Shown here piece after piece: positions 14,501 to 25,331 of a stretch of 64,000 nt of DNA. Below the pieces are notes generated by a model. It saw only the letters and a program-made list of their open reading frames with translations. It searched no databases and had not been told where the DNA came from. The DNA is taken from assembly GCA_963738325.1 (NCBI GenBank), contig CAVTWD010000017.1:310001-374000 (forward strand), read 5' to 3'. Source of the DNA: CAVTWD01 sp963738325. GTDB taxonomy: Bacteria > Actinomycetota > Acidimicrobiia > Acidimicrobiales > Ilumatobacteraceae. How positions within the stretch are numbered: the stretch's first letter is position 1; the number at the start of each line of letters is the position of its first letter. The position numbers and the translations under genes were made by a program.

Positions 14501-17500
14501 AACGTCGGGTAGTCCCGCAACGCCAGACGGTCATCCCGCTCGATGTCATACGCCGCCCGAATGGCCGCAAACGTCTCCGCCTGCTTCACCGTGTCGATCC
14601 CCAGATCCGCCTCCAAGTCCAGATCCAGATCCAACATGTCCGACGGATACCCCGTCTGCTCGGCCACGATCTCCATCACCCGCCGCTCCACGCCGTCATC
14701 GACCGGGGCCGCCACGGGCGCAGCAGGAGCTGCTTCCTCCGTGGGCGCGACCGCCCCTCCGCCCGCAAAACCGGGCGCCCGCTCGTACACGAACCCGATC
14801 ACATCACGCAACGTCGGGTAGTCCCGCAACGCCAGACGGTCATCCCTCTCGATGTCATACGCCGCCCGAATCGCCGCAAACGTCTCCGCCTGCTTCACCG
14901 TGTCGATCCCCAGATCCGCCTCCAAGTCCAGATCCAGATCCAACATGTCCGACGGATACCCCGTCTGCTCGGCCACGATCTCCATCACCCGCCGCTCCAC
15001 GCCGTCATCGACCGGGGCCGGCGCCTCAGCCGGAGCCGGACCAGCCGGCGCGGCCGCAGCCGCGGCAGGCGGCTCGAGCACCGGAGCCACAGGCTCGGGC
15101 ACTGCCGGCGGCGTGACGACCGGCTCCTCGACCACAACCGAACGCGCCGCAACCACCCTGCGCGCCGGCGCCGCGGCCGGGGCGACGGGCGGTGGGCCGT
15201 CGTCGCGGATCCGCAGGGTCCGCTGCTCGATCTCCACCGCCGCCGCCGGCAAGCCCGAGCACGAGCTCAACCACGCCCGCCAGGCGTCGGCGTCGGCGAT
15301 CCGGTACTCGAAGCCGAGCTCGTCGGCTTCGGGGGCGGCGACGCCCGCAGGGCGCGACACCTCGTACAGGGTCATGCTGATCTGCGAGCCGAAGCCCGCG
15401 CCGAGCCGTAGGGCGTAGCGCACGGGATAGGTGCCCCCGTGAGAGAGGTTCAGCTCGCCGAGATCGGGGTCGGGCACCCGGTAGTTCGGCACCGGCGGGA
15501 CGACCGCGGTCTCGATGGCCTTGATGGCCACCACGTCCTCGACGCCGACGGCCATGGCGTGGCCGGTGAAGCCCTTGGTGTTGGCGATCACGACCTGGGC
15601 CGCCGAGGGGCCGAAGACGCTGCGCAGCGCCTCGACCTCGGCCTGGGCACTGCCCCCCCTCGCCGGCGTGTAGGTCTCGTGTGACACGAACACCGTCTGG
15701 GGCGCGATCTGGTGACGGTTGATGCCCCAGCGTTGCTCGGCCGTCGAGACGAGGTCTTCCATCACCTGGCAGATGTGGCTCGGATCGAGCCGCGTGCCGT
15801 GGAAGGCGCTGTTCGCCGTCACGGTGGCAAGGACGCGGGCGATCGGCCGGATGCCCCGCTCGGCCGCCGAGGCCGCCGTCTCGACGACGATGGCGGCTGC
15901 CCCCATGCCCAGGATCATCCCGTGCCGGCGAAGGTCGAACGGCACGGCAGCGTCAGCGACCACGTCGTCGGTGGCCGCCGCGCCCGTGGCGAGGAACCCG
16001 GCGCCGACCCACCCCAGGAGTCGGTCGCTCGTGACATCGTCACCTGAGACGATCAGGACACGGTCGCAACGGCCGGCGCGGATCCAGTCCTCGGCGAGCG
16101 CAACCCCTTGCGGCGTGCTGGCGCAAGCGGCGTTCACTTGCGTGTTCGGTCCCCGGGCCCCGATGTACTCGGCGAACTGCGAGTGACCCATCGACAGCGC
16201 GTGGAACAAGAACTTCCGGTCGAACTCATAGGGGTGCTGGGCGAGCTCGGCCTCCAGCGCGTGGATGCGGTGGTCGAGCTCGGCCGCCATCAGCTCGCTT
16301 CCACCGAGCTCCGGAAGCCGGGCGCGGATGCTGTGGAGGTCCTCGAGGCGCTGCTCCCGCGCCTCGTTCTCGTGGTAGCCGTCGAGCTCCCCGACGAGCG
16401 CGTCCATGCCGGGGAAAGCCGACGCGAAGATCACGCCCGTGCGGTCGCGGTAGCAATCTGGCAGCATCCACCGATCGGGCAGCATCCGCCCGGTGGTGGC
16501 CGTCTTGTAGTGCATCACGAGGGGGATGCCGGCGTCGCGAAGGGCATCGATCCCCGCGCCGATGGCCAGCATGCTCGTGACGTCGAGCGCCTCGGCCCGC
16601 TGGGAGGGGAACCCGAACTCCTCCACGAGGTCGAGCGCCCCGCCCCGTCCGGCGAGCTTGATGACGTCGGCTTCGTCCTCGATCGCCTCGAAGCGTCCGC
16701 CACCTTCCTCCGTTTTGACGAGCCTGGTGATGTGCTTCTCGACGATCTTGTGCCGCTCGCGTACCGGAATGGTGTCGATGAACTGCTCGCCGTTGAGGAT
16801 GGCGGGGATCTTGTCGTCGCCGAAAACCCGCTCGCCCCCCGGCAGCCCGAGACCGGCCCCGGTGACGACCACGGGCACGTCCGGCGAGAGCGCGGTGCCA
16901 CCCCCGCCGACCATGACGTTGTTCTTGGCGAGGATGTCGGCGACGAGGCGGCCGAGCGCCAGGTAGGTCTCGTCGCCGGCCGTGCTGGCCAGGGCAGGCG
17001 CAGGATGATCGGCCGCGGATGTGAGCGCCGGGCTCGGGGCCGTCGCTGGCGCCGAGCCCGGGCTCTCGAGGGCGCGGCCAGCCCCGGGCTCCCCTCCAGG
17101 GGCGGCGGCGCGGATCGCTGATGGCTTCACAGCTCCCGCCGAAGGTGACTCGGTGCCGAGACCCGCTGCGTAGAGGCCACACAGCGCCTGGTTGAACGCG
17201 ACGACGTCTCCCTGCTTCGGATGGTTCGTGAAGAGGGCGACAATTTCCGAATCGTCACCGAGGACCTCCTCGACGAAGCCGTGGAGGGCGCGCTTCGGAC
17301 CGGTCTCGACGAACACGCGGCAGCCGGCGTCGTAGAGGGTGTGCAGGCCCTTGATGAACTGCACCGGCGACGCGATCTGACGGCCGAGGATGTCGATCAT
17401 CTTGTCGAGCACGTTCGGCCCCATCGGGTAGAACTGCCCGTCGACGTTGGCGACGAGTGGGATCGCCGGTGAGTCGAGACGCAACCGCCGCAGCATCGTC

Positions 17501-19983
17501 TTCAGCGGCTCGGCCGCCGGCGCCACGATCTCGGTGTGGAAGGCGTGGCTCACGGGGAGCAGCACCGCTTGATGTCCTGCCGCGCTCAACCGCTCGACGG
17601 CATCGCGCGACGGCCGCGCTGGCACCACCGATCACCGCTTGCTTGTTGCTGTTGATGTTGGCGATGACGACATAGCCGTCGACTTCCGCGAGGATCGCCT
17701 CGATGTCGGCCAACGGCGCGAACACGGCTGCCATGAGCCCGTTGTCGGCCATCGACACCTGCGCCATCTCTCGGCCCCGGGCGCTGACCGCCTCGAGGGC
17801 TTCGGCGAAGCTGAGCGCGTTGGACGCGACGAGCGCGCCGTACTCGCCGAGGCTGTGGCCCATCACCATGTCCGGGTGGATGCCATAGGCGTCGAGGAGA
17901 CGGGTGAGGGCCTCGTCGACGGTGAGCACTGCGGGCTGGGTGATCTCGGTCTGGCGGAGCTGCTCGTCGACCGCGGCGAGGCTGGCCTCGTCGTTCGGGT
18001 CAGCGAAGATGTAATCGCTGAGGGGGCGGCCGAGGATGGGGGTCATCACGCGATCGGCTTCGGCGAACGTCTCCGCCACGATCGGGTCGCGGTCGCGCAG
18101 GTCGGCCAGCATGTTCGGGTACTGCGAGCCCTGCCCCGTGTAGAGGAAGGCCACCGGCGCGGGTGACCCCCGGCCGAGGAAGATGCCCTGGCTGCGCAGC
18201 AGCCGCCACGCCGCGGGCTGTGCGGCCTCGAAGGCCTTGATGGCGCGCTCGGCCTTGCTGGCCAGCTCGTCGGCGTCGCCGTAGTCGACGGCGAGGCGCA
18301 CCGGGGCCCGGAGATCGGCCGTGGCTGGTGCGGCCAGAGGAGGCACGCGGCCCTCGGCCGCGTTGGCACGGATCCTGCGCAGCTCGTCCAAGACCTCCTC
18401 GTCGTCGCGCCCTCCGATCACGAGGGCGCCGCGGCAACGGTGCTCGCCTCGACGCCGGTGCCGCAGGCGAGGCGGCCGCGGCGACGGCGGCCGCGGCGAC
18501 GGGCTCGGAAACCGGCGTGGAGAACGACACCGACTTTGCCGCGCGCGGCGGCTCGATCCGGCCCGGGACGAACTCCTCCATCACCACGTGGAAGTTGGTG
18601 CCGCCGAAGCCGAACGCGCTCACCCCCGCGGAGCGCACTTGGCCCGGCTCGGTCTTCCACTCGCGGAGCTCTTCGTTGATGAACAGGGGCGAGGAGGAGA
18701 AGTCGACGTTGGGATTCGGGGTACTCCCACCGAGGCTGGGCGGGATCACCTTCTGGTCGAGCGCGAAGGCCACCTTGAGCATGCCTGCCGCGCCCGCCGC
18801 CGCTCTTCAAGTGCCCGATGTTGGACTTCACCGAGCCGAGGGGCATCGAGCCGGGCTTCAGCCCGAGCTCACCGAAGACATGCGACATGCTCTCGACCTC
18901 GACGACGTCGCCGACCTTGGTCGAGGTGCCGTGACCTTCGATGTAGGTGGCCGAGTCGGGGGCCCGCCCCGCGTGCTCCCAGCCACGGGCGACGGCGAAG
19001 CGCTGGCCGACCGGGTTCGGCGCGGTGATGCCCTTGCCCTTGCCGTCGCTGGCGCCGCCGATGCCACGGACGACGGCGTAGATGTGGTCGCCCGCCGCCT
19101 CGGCGTCGGCCAGCCGCTTGAGCAGGAAGACGGCCGCACCCTCGCCCATGACGAAGCCGTCGGCGCCGTCGAAGTACGGGCGGGTGCCGGTCGCCGACAG
19201 CGCACCGATCTTGCAGAACTTCACGTACGTGCTGGCACTCATGTTGGCGTCCACGCCACCCGTGAGCACGGCGTCGTAGGCACCCTCCTCGAGGCCTCCC
19301 GCGGCGGCGTCGAGAGCGGCCAACGCCGAGGCGCAGGCGGCGTCGATGATGTAGTTCGGTCCGTGGAAGTTGAAGAGGTTGGCCACTCGACCGGCGATGA
19401 TGTTGCCGAGCTCGCCGGGCATCGTGTCCTCGGTGGTACCCGGGAACCGGCGGTGCAGCGCGTCGCGCAGGTCCTCGATCACCGTGTCTCGATCGCTCTC
19501 GGAGAGGACCTCGAAGCTCGAGAGGCGGCGGAGCTCCTCGGCGTACTCCGGGAAGTAGATGGGCAGCGCCGTCCGGTAGTGGAGGTCACCGCCCATGGCG
19601 TTGCCGAGGATCACCGCGGTGCGATCGTTGTCGAGCGGGCGCTCCGGATAGCCGTAGTCGACCAGGGCCTCCCGGCAGGCGCCGATCGACCACTTCTGCC
19701 CACGGTCCATGGCGTCGGAGACCCGCGGGGGGACGGGGAGGCGCCAGTCGAGAGGTGACCACTCGTACTCCCGCACCCAGGCGCCGATCTTCGAGTACGT
19801 CTTGTCCGGCGCCTGGGGGTCGGCGTCGTAGTACAGCTCGGGGTCCCATCGCTCGGGGGGCGTCTCGGTGATGCTGTACCGGCCGGCTTTCAGGTTCTCC
19901 CAGAACGTCGTCGCCTTCGGCGCGTCGGGGAGCACGGCTCCGACTCCGACCACGGCCACGGAACGGGTGGTCTTCTCTGCCAT
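11545..19983 (-). CDS. Iterative type I PKS / PUFA-synthase-like megasynthase, KS-AT-KS-ACP-ACP-ACP-KR-DH; three frameshifts
   Basis: Read through the shifts, the protein has about 2,810 aa. KS1 covers 1-430 (DAACASALAA; IEGHGTSTKVGD; GSVKSNIGHLKSG). The acyltransferase covers about 540-840 (GHSLGEYGAL, Ser near 711). A second KS covers about 1040-1535 (NAACASTPQG, SHETYTPARGG, NTKGFTGHAMAVG), so both ketosynthases keep Cys-His-His. Three ACP repeats lie near 1655-1950, a ketoreductase near 2215-2450 (ITGAAGSIV; YSAAND) and a hot-dog dehydratase near 2540-2800 (LHDHAIDGTPVLPG). No enoylreductase is present. Breaks lie near 18790, inside KS1 after GHLKSG; near 18430-18480, in an Ala/Pro linker; and near 17625, inside the AT. 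A GAGGAG site precedes the ATG at 19983. The acyl-CoA dehydrogenase is upstream and the carboxylase downstream. The domain set resembles secondary-lipid synthases; the product is unknown. Confidence 0.88.
14140..15020 (-). repeat. Three near-identical 309-bp carrier-protein repeats
   Basis: Three direct copies with a 309-bp period encode the ACP domains of the megasynthase. Each reads VERRVMEIVAEQTGYP, then LDLEADLGIDTVKQAETF, and ends VIGFVYERAPGFAGG. Copies differ by only a few bases, which implies recent duplication or gene conversion. Each has Thr (ACG/ACC) in LGIDTVK, where carrier proteins normally have the phosphopantetheinylated Ser. Confidence 0.95.
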
Positions 19984-20022
19984 CGGGTCACTCCTCGACG
20001 TGAAGCAGGGTGAGTAGCGGGT

Positions 20023-21684
20023 TCACGAGCGGTAGGGGGCGTAGAGCGCGTCGGCCACCGCCGTCATGTCCTGGACCATCCCACGCTGAGCCCGCTCGAC
20101 CTTCTCGAGCCCGACGGCGCGCGCCGCGGCGGCCGGGTCGAGCGCGCCATCCGAATCCGCCCCGATCAGCCAGCGCAGCCCGTCGGCGGCCACCTTCATC
20201 GCCGCGTCGCGGGCGAAGACCCGGCTGATCGCGGCGAGGGCTCCCGCCTCGAAGCGACGGTCGACGTTCGGCGAGAGCTCGTCGCTGGTGCCGCGGGCCG
20301 CCGCCCGGCGAGCGAGGGCTTCGGCCGACTCTGCATACGCGACGAGCTCGCCCACGCGGAAGAGCACGTGCTGGTGACGGGTGAGCTTGTGGATGCGGGC
20401 AGCCTCGAGCACCTCCGCCAGCGCGTGGTAACCGAGGGCCACGACATCAGCCCCGACGTCGGCGTGCGACGTCGCGAAGCGCTCCATCTCGGCGGCGCGG
20501 TCGTGGTAGTGCGCGCCCCGGGTCTTCAAGTGCTCCTGCCACCGGTCGCGGGCGATGGTCATCTCCATGATCTCGGACGTGCCCTCGTAGATGGTCGTGA
20601 TGCGCACGTCGCGCTTGATCTTCTCGACCATGTACTCCTTCGTGTACCCGTAGCCTCCATGGGCCTGGATGGCGGCATCAGCGGCGGCGTTGCCGGCCTC
20701 GGTGGCCATGTACTTGGCGATGGCTCCCTCCGTGTTGAGGACCTTCTCGCCGGCGTCGAGGCGGGCCGCCGTGGTCTCGATGTAGGACCGCGCCGCCTCC
20801 AGGCGGCATGCATGGGGGACGATCAGCTTGTGGGTGTAGCCCTCCTTCTCGGAGAGGGGCCCACCCGCCTGCACGCGCTGCGTCGAGTAGTCGATGGCGC
20901 GGTCCAGGGCCGCCCAACCCGCACCGAGGCCGAACGCCGCCACCATCAGGCGCGTGTACCCGAACACCGCCTGCGCCTGGAGGAGGCCGAGGCCCTCCGC
21001 GCCGCCGACGACGGCGTCGGGCTCGACCCGCACGTCCTGGAGCGACAGTGTCGCCGTGTTGCTGGCGCGGATGCCGTGCTTGTCCTCGGGCTGGCCATGG
21101 GTGAACCCTGGGGTGTCGCGCTCGACCACGAACCACGTCGGGCCGCCGGGAGCACGCGCCAGCACGGTGTAGACGTCGGCGTAGCCACCGTTGGAGATCC
21201 ACTGCTTGTTGCCGTTGATGAGGTAGCCGACCACCTGGTCGCCCTCGACTACCTGTTCCGCGGTGGTCTTCATGGCGCCGAGGTCGCTGCCCGCCTCGGG
21301 TTCGGTGGCACCGTAGGCCATCAGCAGCCCTTCCGCGCCGATACGGGTCAGCCAGTACTTGCGCTGCTCGGGCGTCCCTCCGAACATGATCGGGTCGCTG
21401 CCGAGGAAGGTAGCCAGCACCCCCGTCGCGATGCCGACGTCGATGGCGGCGAGCAGCTCGCACACCCGGTAGACGTCCATCGACCCGCCACCCATGCCGC
21501 CGAACTCCTCCTCGATGAAGAGGAGTGACACGCCGAGGCCCTCGCCGCACATCTCCCGGACGATGGACTCGGGAAACTCATCGGCCGCGTCCAGCGCTCG
21601 CAACGTCGCGTCGGGGAGGCGGGCTCGTGCGTACTGGCGGATGGCATCCAGCACCATGTCGAGGTCACTCGCGTCGAGGGCCAC
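20023..21684 (-). CDS. Acyl-CoA dehydrogenase
   Basis: This FAD-dependent desaturase family member has 553 aa. Recognisable blocks are SLLFIEEEFGGMGGG, LMAYGATEPEAGSDLGAMKT (flavin and substrate loop), NGNKQWISNGGYADV, LGLLQAQAVFGYTRLMVA, and the C-terminal domain with AIQAHGGYGYTKEYMVEKI and the TTIYEGTSEIMEM motif. A tail of about 150 residues beyond the usual core follows. I chose the GTG at 21684 because AGGAGG lies 10 bases upstream (21700-21695); the frame itself is open to 22053. It is first in the operon, 39 bp before the synthase. It could introduce or remove a double bond in the product, since the synthase has no enoylreductase; that role is inference. Confidence 0.9.
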   Translation of the reverse strand: MALDASDLDMVLDAIRQYARARLPDATLRALDAADEFPESIVREMCGEGLGVSLLFIEEEFGGMGGGSMDVYRVCELLAAIDVGIATGVLATFLGSDPIMFGGTPEQRKYWLTRIGAEGLLMAYGATEPEAGSDLGAMKTTAEQVVEGDQVVGYLINGNKQWISNGGYADVYTVLARAPGGPTWFVVERDTPGFTHGQPEDKHGIRASNTATLSLQDVRVEPDAVVGGAEGLGLLQAQAVFGYTRLMVAAFGLGAGWAALDRAIDYSTQRVQAGGPLSEKEGYTHKLIVPHACRLEAARSYIETTAARLDAGEKVLNTEGAIAKYMATEAGNAAADAAIQAHGGYGYTKEYMVEKIKRDVRITTIYEGTSEIMEMTIARDRWQEHLKTRGAHYHDRAAEMERFATSHADVGADVVALGYHALAEVLEAARIHKLTRHQHVLFRVGELVAYAESAEALARRAAARGTSDELSPNVDRRFEAGALAAISRVFARDAAMKVAADGLRWLIGADSDGALDPAAAARAVGLEKVERAQRGMVQDMTAVADALYAPYRS

Positions 21685-22220
21685 GGCCTTGCTGCCTCCT
21701 AGGTCGAGATACGTGCATTCAGGCGATACTCCGCCCCGGCGCCGGGGCGCGCCCAGGGCCCTTTGTCCCTCTGACGTCCGACTTCGGTTGTGGCCCCTGA
21801 CGTGCTCCCTCGGCGGGGACCGAAGGCGCCGCGACAGTCGCGACCGTACCAGGGGGAGCGTCGCAGCGGTACGGGCCTCAAGTGGGCCTCCCCAGTGGGC
21901 CGTTCCAGGTCCTCGGGAGGCCCAGCTCCGAGCCATACGACGGTTCGCGGCAGTGCTCGGCACGCCCGGGTGCTTCCGGAGGCGAGGACGTTCGCATTGG
22001 CGGCCGCCAGGGCCACTCCTGCCGGGCGTTCTCGTCGCCACCGCTGTCCCCACGTGCTTCCTGGCCGGCTACGCACTGACTCGCCTGCCGGGCGCGCCCA
22101 GGGCGCTCTGAGACATCGGGTGGTCCCGTCGCCCTCGGAACGAGACCGGTCGTGGACTTGCCTGGAAGTGACCGACCGCTGGCGGCCATAGTTTGACGGC
22201 TTTAACAGCAGGGGGACTCG
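21685..22220. other. Divergent intergenic region between the lipid operon and the electron-transfer island
   Basis: This 536-bp stretch lies between two outward-facing genes and should hold both promoters. Short open frames on either strand show no recognisable protein sequence. It contains the AGGAGG site for the dehydrogenase (21695-21700) and, at the right end, an AGCAGGGGG site before the cupredoxin ATG. I see no clear -35/-10 pair, operator or riboswitch. Confidence 0.6.
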
Positions 22221-23227
22221 ATGCGCCAGTACGAGGTCGAGCCTTCGCCCACGAAGCGGTGGGCGAGCCCGCGCGACCGCTTTCGCGTGATCGCGTCGCT
22301 TGCCACCGTCGCCCTCCTTGCCCTGACGGCCGCAGCCTGCGCCGCCCCGATCGCGGCGCCGGGCGCCGGTGACGGCGGGGTCGCCGTTGCCGGAGGAGCA
22401 CCGCAGACCGTGCTCGTACACGGACCGGCGCCAGTTGATGTCGTGTTGACTGATTCCGGCCCGTCCGGCCCGATGGGGCTGGCGCCCTTCGACAGTTCTG
22501 CGCCGGCCGGCTCGATCACGTTCAGGGTGAAGAACCTGGGCTCGATGGAGCACGAGATGATCGTGCTCAAGACCAACCCCCCTACGACAAGCTCCCCGTC
22601 ACCGACGCCGGCGACCCCCCCACCCCCGTCAAGACCGGCGCCAACAAGGTCGACGAAGCCAACAACGTCGGCGAGACCGGCGACCCCAACCTCAAACCCG
22701 GCGAGACCCGCACCTTCACCCTCAAACTCGCCGCCGGCCACTACGTCCTGGTCTGCAACCTCGCCGGCCACTACCAGATGGGCATGCGCGCCCCCTTCAC
22801 GGTGACCGCCCCCACCGCGGCACCCGCCACCCCACCCCCCAGCAAGATCAACGTCGTGACTCGGCGACACGCGGCGCCACCGGACCCATGTCACTGAAGA
22901 CCTCCTCCGGGGTCGGCGCCGCCGGCGTCGGTCACCTTCACCGTCAAGAACGCCGGCTCGATGGAGCACGAGATGATCGTGCTCAAGACCAACCCCCCTA
23001 CGATCAAGCTCCCCGTCACCGACGCCGGCGACCCCCCCACCCCCGTCAAGACCGGCGCCAACAAGGTCGACGAAGCCAACAACGTCGGCGAGACCGGCGA
23101 CCCCAACCTCAAACCCGGCGAGACCCGCACCTTCACCCTCAACCTCGCCGCCGGCCACTACGTCCTTGTCTGCAACCTCGCCGGCCACTACCAGATGGGC
23201 ATGCGCGCCCCCTTCACCGTGCGATGA
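22221..23227 (+). CDS. Secreted lipoprotein with two cupredoxin domains; frameshifted
   Basis: The protein has an N-terminal membrane helix ending LALTAAACAAP (lipobox-like Cys near residue 41) and two tandem cupredoxin domains. Each domain has VKNxGSMEHEMIVLKT near its start and YVLVCNLAGHYQMGMRAPF near its end. The His in EHEM and the Cys, His and Met of the later motif match type 1 copper ligands, so an extracytoplasmic electron carrier is likely. In copy 1 a base is missing near 22588 relative to copy 2, and the linker at about 22855-22920 needs one or more further corrections to read through. Copy 2 is intact to the TGA at 23227. The downstream genes encode membrane redox proteins, which fits a role as donor or acceptor. 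Confidence 0.7.
22539..23221 (+). repeat. Direct repeat of about 266 bp encoding the cupredoxin core
   Basis: Bases 22539-22804 and 22955-23221 are nearly identical. The offset is 416 bp, becoming 417 after the single-base deletion near 22588. Each copy encodes the region from GSMEHEM to APFTV. Near-identity at the DNA level points to recent duplication or gene conversion, and such a repeat can also mislead an assembler. Confidence 0.9.
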
Positions 23228-23519
23228 CGGAACCGGCCACGACCTCCGACGTGCGTCTTCGGCCCCAACCGCCGGGCCGAGTGGCGGCCGTGCCGACGCC
23301 GACGCGCCCAGGATCGGGTGGCCACGGGCGGTCGCGTCGGCCTTGGCCGTGATCATCGTCGGGCTGGCCGGCGCGGTGCTGGGGGCGAATGCCATCCTCA
23401 CGAAGTCCCTTGCGTTGACCCGCACCGCCCGGGAGTGGCTCGCCACGGTGCTCTTCCTCGCCGTGATCATCCTGCTGGCGGCTGCGCTGCGCTGGCTGCA
23501 GCACCGGAAGCTGATCTGA
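23224..23519 (+). CDS. Small membrane protein, two predicted helices, one frameshift
   Basis: It begins MTEPATTSDVRLRPQPPGRV at an ATG overlapping the previous stop (ATGA), then a Pro-rich stretch. After a frame change near 23310 it continues RIGWPRAVASALAVIIVGL, AGAVLGANAILTK, TREWLATVLFLAVIILL and RWLQHRKLI. Two hydrophobic helices of about 20 residues stand out. I recognise no family. Its place between the cupredoxin protein and the flavoprotein suggests a subunit or anchor for the redox complex. Confidence 0.5.
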
Positions 23520-25331
23520 GTGGCGGCCCCCGTCGATCCCGGATGCAGAGTGGCTCTGGGACAACGAACCGTGTCGCGCCGCCTGCCCCGTTCACACCGA
23601 CGCCGGCGCCTATGTCAGCGCGATCGCCGAGGGTCGCTACCGCGACGCCTATCTCATCGCTCGGGGCCCGAACCCCTTCGCCTCGATCTGCGGCCGCGTG
23701 TGCGCCGCCCCCTGCGAGACGGCCTGTCGGAGAGGCACTGTCGACGCCCCGGTCGCCATCCGCGCCTTGAAGCGATTCGTCACAGAGCGCTTCGGGGTCG
23801 AGAGCTTCGCCGCCGAGCACGCGTTCTGGCACGAGGCCCACGGGCCGGTACCCCCACCGACGCTCGGCGTCAGTCGGCGTAGTCGGTGGTGGGCCCGCCG
23901 GGCTCGCGGCGGCGTACGAGTTGCGCCTCGCCGGTCACCCGGTCACGGTGTACGAGGCGGCCGATCGTCTCGGCGGCATGATGGTTCTCGGCATCCCCGA
24001 GTACCGGCTGGCCCGCGGGATCATCACCGCGAGATCGACGCCATTATCGAGCTGGGCATCGACGTGCAACTGTCGTGTCGTGTCGGGCAGGACGTCATGC
24101 TCGATGAGCTCCTCGCGCGCCACGAGTCACTGTTCCTGGCCATCGGCATGGGACGCGGACGAGACCTCGACCTGCCCGGCCACGACCTCGACGGCGTGCT
24201 GCGGGCGGTGGAGTTCCTCCTAAACGTCAACTGGGCTTCAAGGTGCAGCTCGGCCGGCGGGTCGTGGTCGTGGGCGGCGGGAACGTCGCGTTCGACGCGG
24301 CGCGCACCGCGCTGCCGAGCCACGGCGGGCCAACCCGACGCGGGCGCGGCGGAGACGGCGAGCAGCAGCGGCACGCGGGAGGACGCCCGACGCGGGATGG
24401 TCACGACCCTCGATGTCGCCCGTGCCGCCGTGCGGGCCGGCGTGCTCGACGTGACGGTGATCGCGCTCGGAGTCCCCAGAGGAGATCCCTGCCGACCCTG
24501 AGGAGATCGCCGAGGCCGAGGCCGAGGGCATCAAGATCCTGTACCGCAAAGGCCCGCACCGTTTCGTGGGCGAGCAGGGGCGGATCATCGGCCTCGAAAC
24601 CATCGACGTGAAGTCGGTGTTCGACGACGATCACCGCTTCAACCCGACGTTCCTTCCCGGCACCGAGCAGGTGCTCGCCGCGGACACCGTCATCCTCGCT
24701 GTCGGCCAGGCCGCCGACCTTGCGGCCATCGAGGGCGTGGACCTCGAGCTCCACCAGGGCAGCGATGCGCACCGATCCTGCGACGCTACGGACGTCACAC
24801 GAGCGGATCTGGGCAGGCGGTGACGTCGCCCACGGTCCCCGCAACCTCATCGACGCCGTCGCGGACGGTCAGCGCGCGGCGGCTGCCATCCATCTCGGCT
24901 CGCCCGGCCGGCCGGACGGTGCCATCCGGCTCGAGCTGAGCCGCCGCCGTGGCTTCCGCCGGCTCTCGACCGGCTACGACGCGATCGCCCGGCGATCGAT
25001 CCCGGCCGTACCGACTGCACGCCGAGTCGGCTTCGCGGAGGTCGAGGCGGGCTACGACGACCATGACGCCCAGCTCGAAGCTCTCCGCTGCCTCCGTTGC
25101 TTCGACAACGTGATGCTCGAGCCGGAGCTGTGCATCCTGTGCGGGCTCTGCGTGGACGTGTGCCCGCCGAACTGCATCAGCATCGCCCGTGCCGACGCCG
25201 TCGGTCTCGGCACCGCGTCCCAGAGTGCCCTCCTGCTCGACGAGGACTCGTGCATCCGATGTGGGCTCTGCGTCAATCGGTGCCCCCCTGGCGCGTTGTC
25301 GATGGTGCACGCAAAGGAGGTCGGGCTGTGA
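23520..25331 (+). CDS. GltD-like FAD oxidoreductase with C-terminal 2x[4Fe-4S] ferredoxin domain; heavily frameshifted
   Basis: Pieced together, the protein starts DAEWLWDNEPCRAACPVHT, continues ICGRVCAAPCETACRRGTVD (the Cys-rich N-terminal Fe-S domain of glutamate synthase small-subunit types), then FAD and NAD(P) Rossmann segments (VYEAADRLGGMMVLGIPEYR; RRVVVVGGGNVAFDAARTAL). It ends with ferredoxin motifs CILCGLCVDVCPPNC and CIRCGLCVNRCPPGA. It should pass electrons between NAD(P)H or ferredoxin and the adjacent cytochrome b/Rieske system. I count at least five frame changes, near 23525-23540, 23875, 24030, 24235 and 24470-24480, plus one near 24800. That means either a dead gene or poor local sequence. 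The final stop overlaps the next GTG. Confidence 0.65.

Noticed and set aside
21700..22200. Short open frames between the acyl-CoA dehydrogenase and cupredoxin genes as coding
   Set aside because: They occur on both strands, have no recognisable sequence, and overlap each other in the space expected for two promoters.
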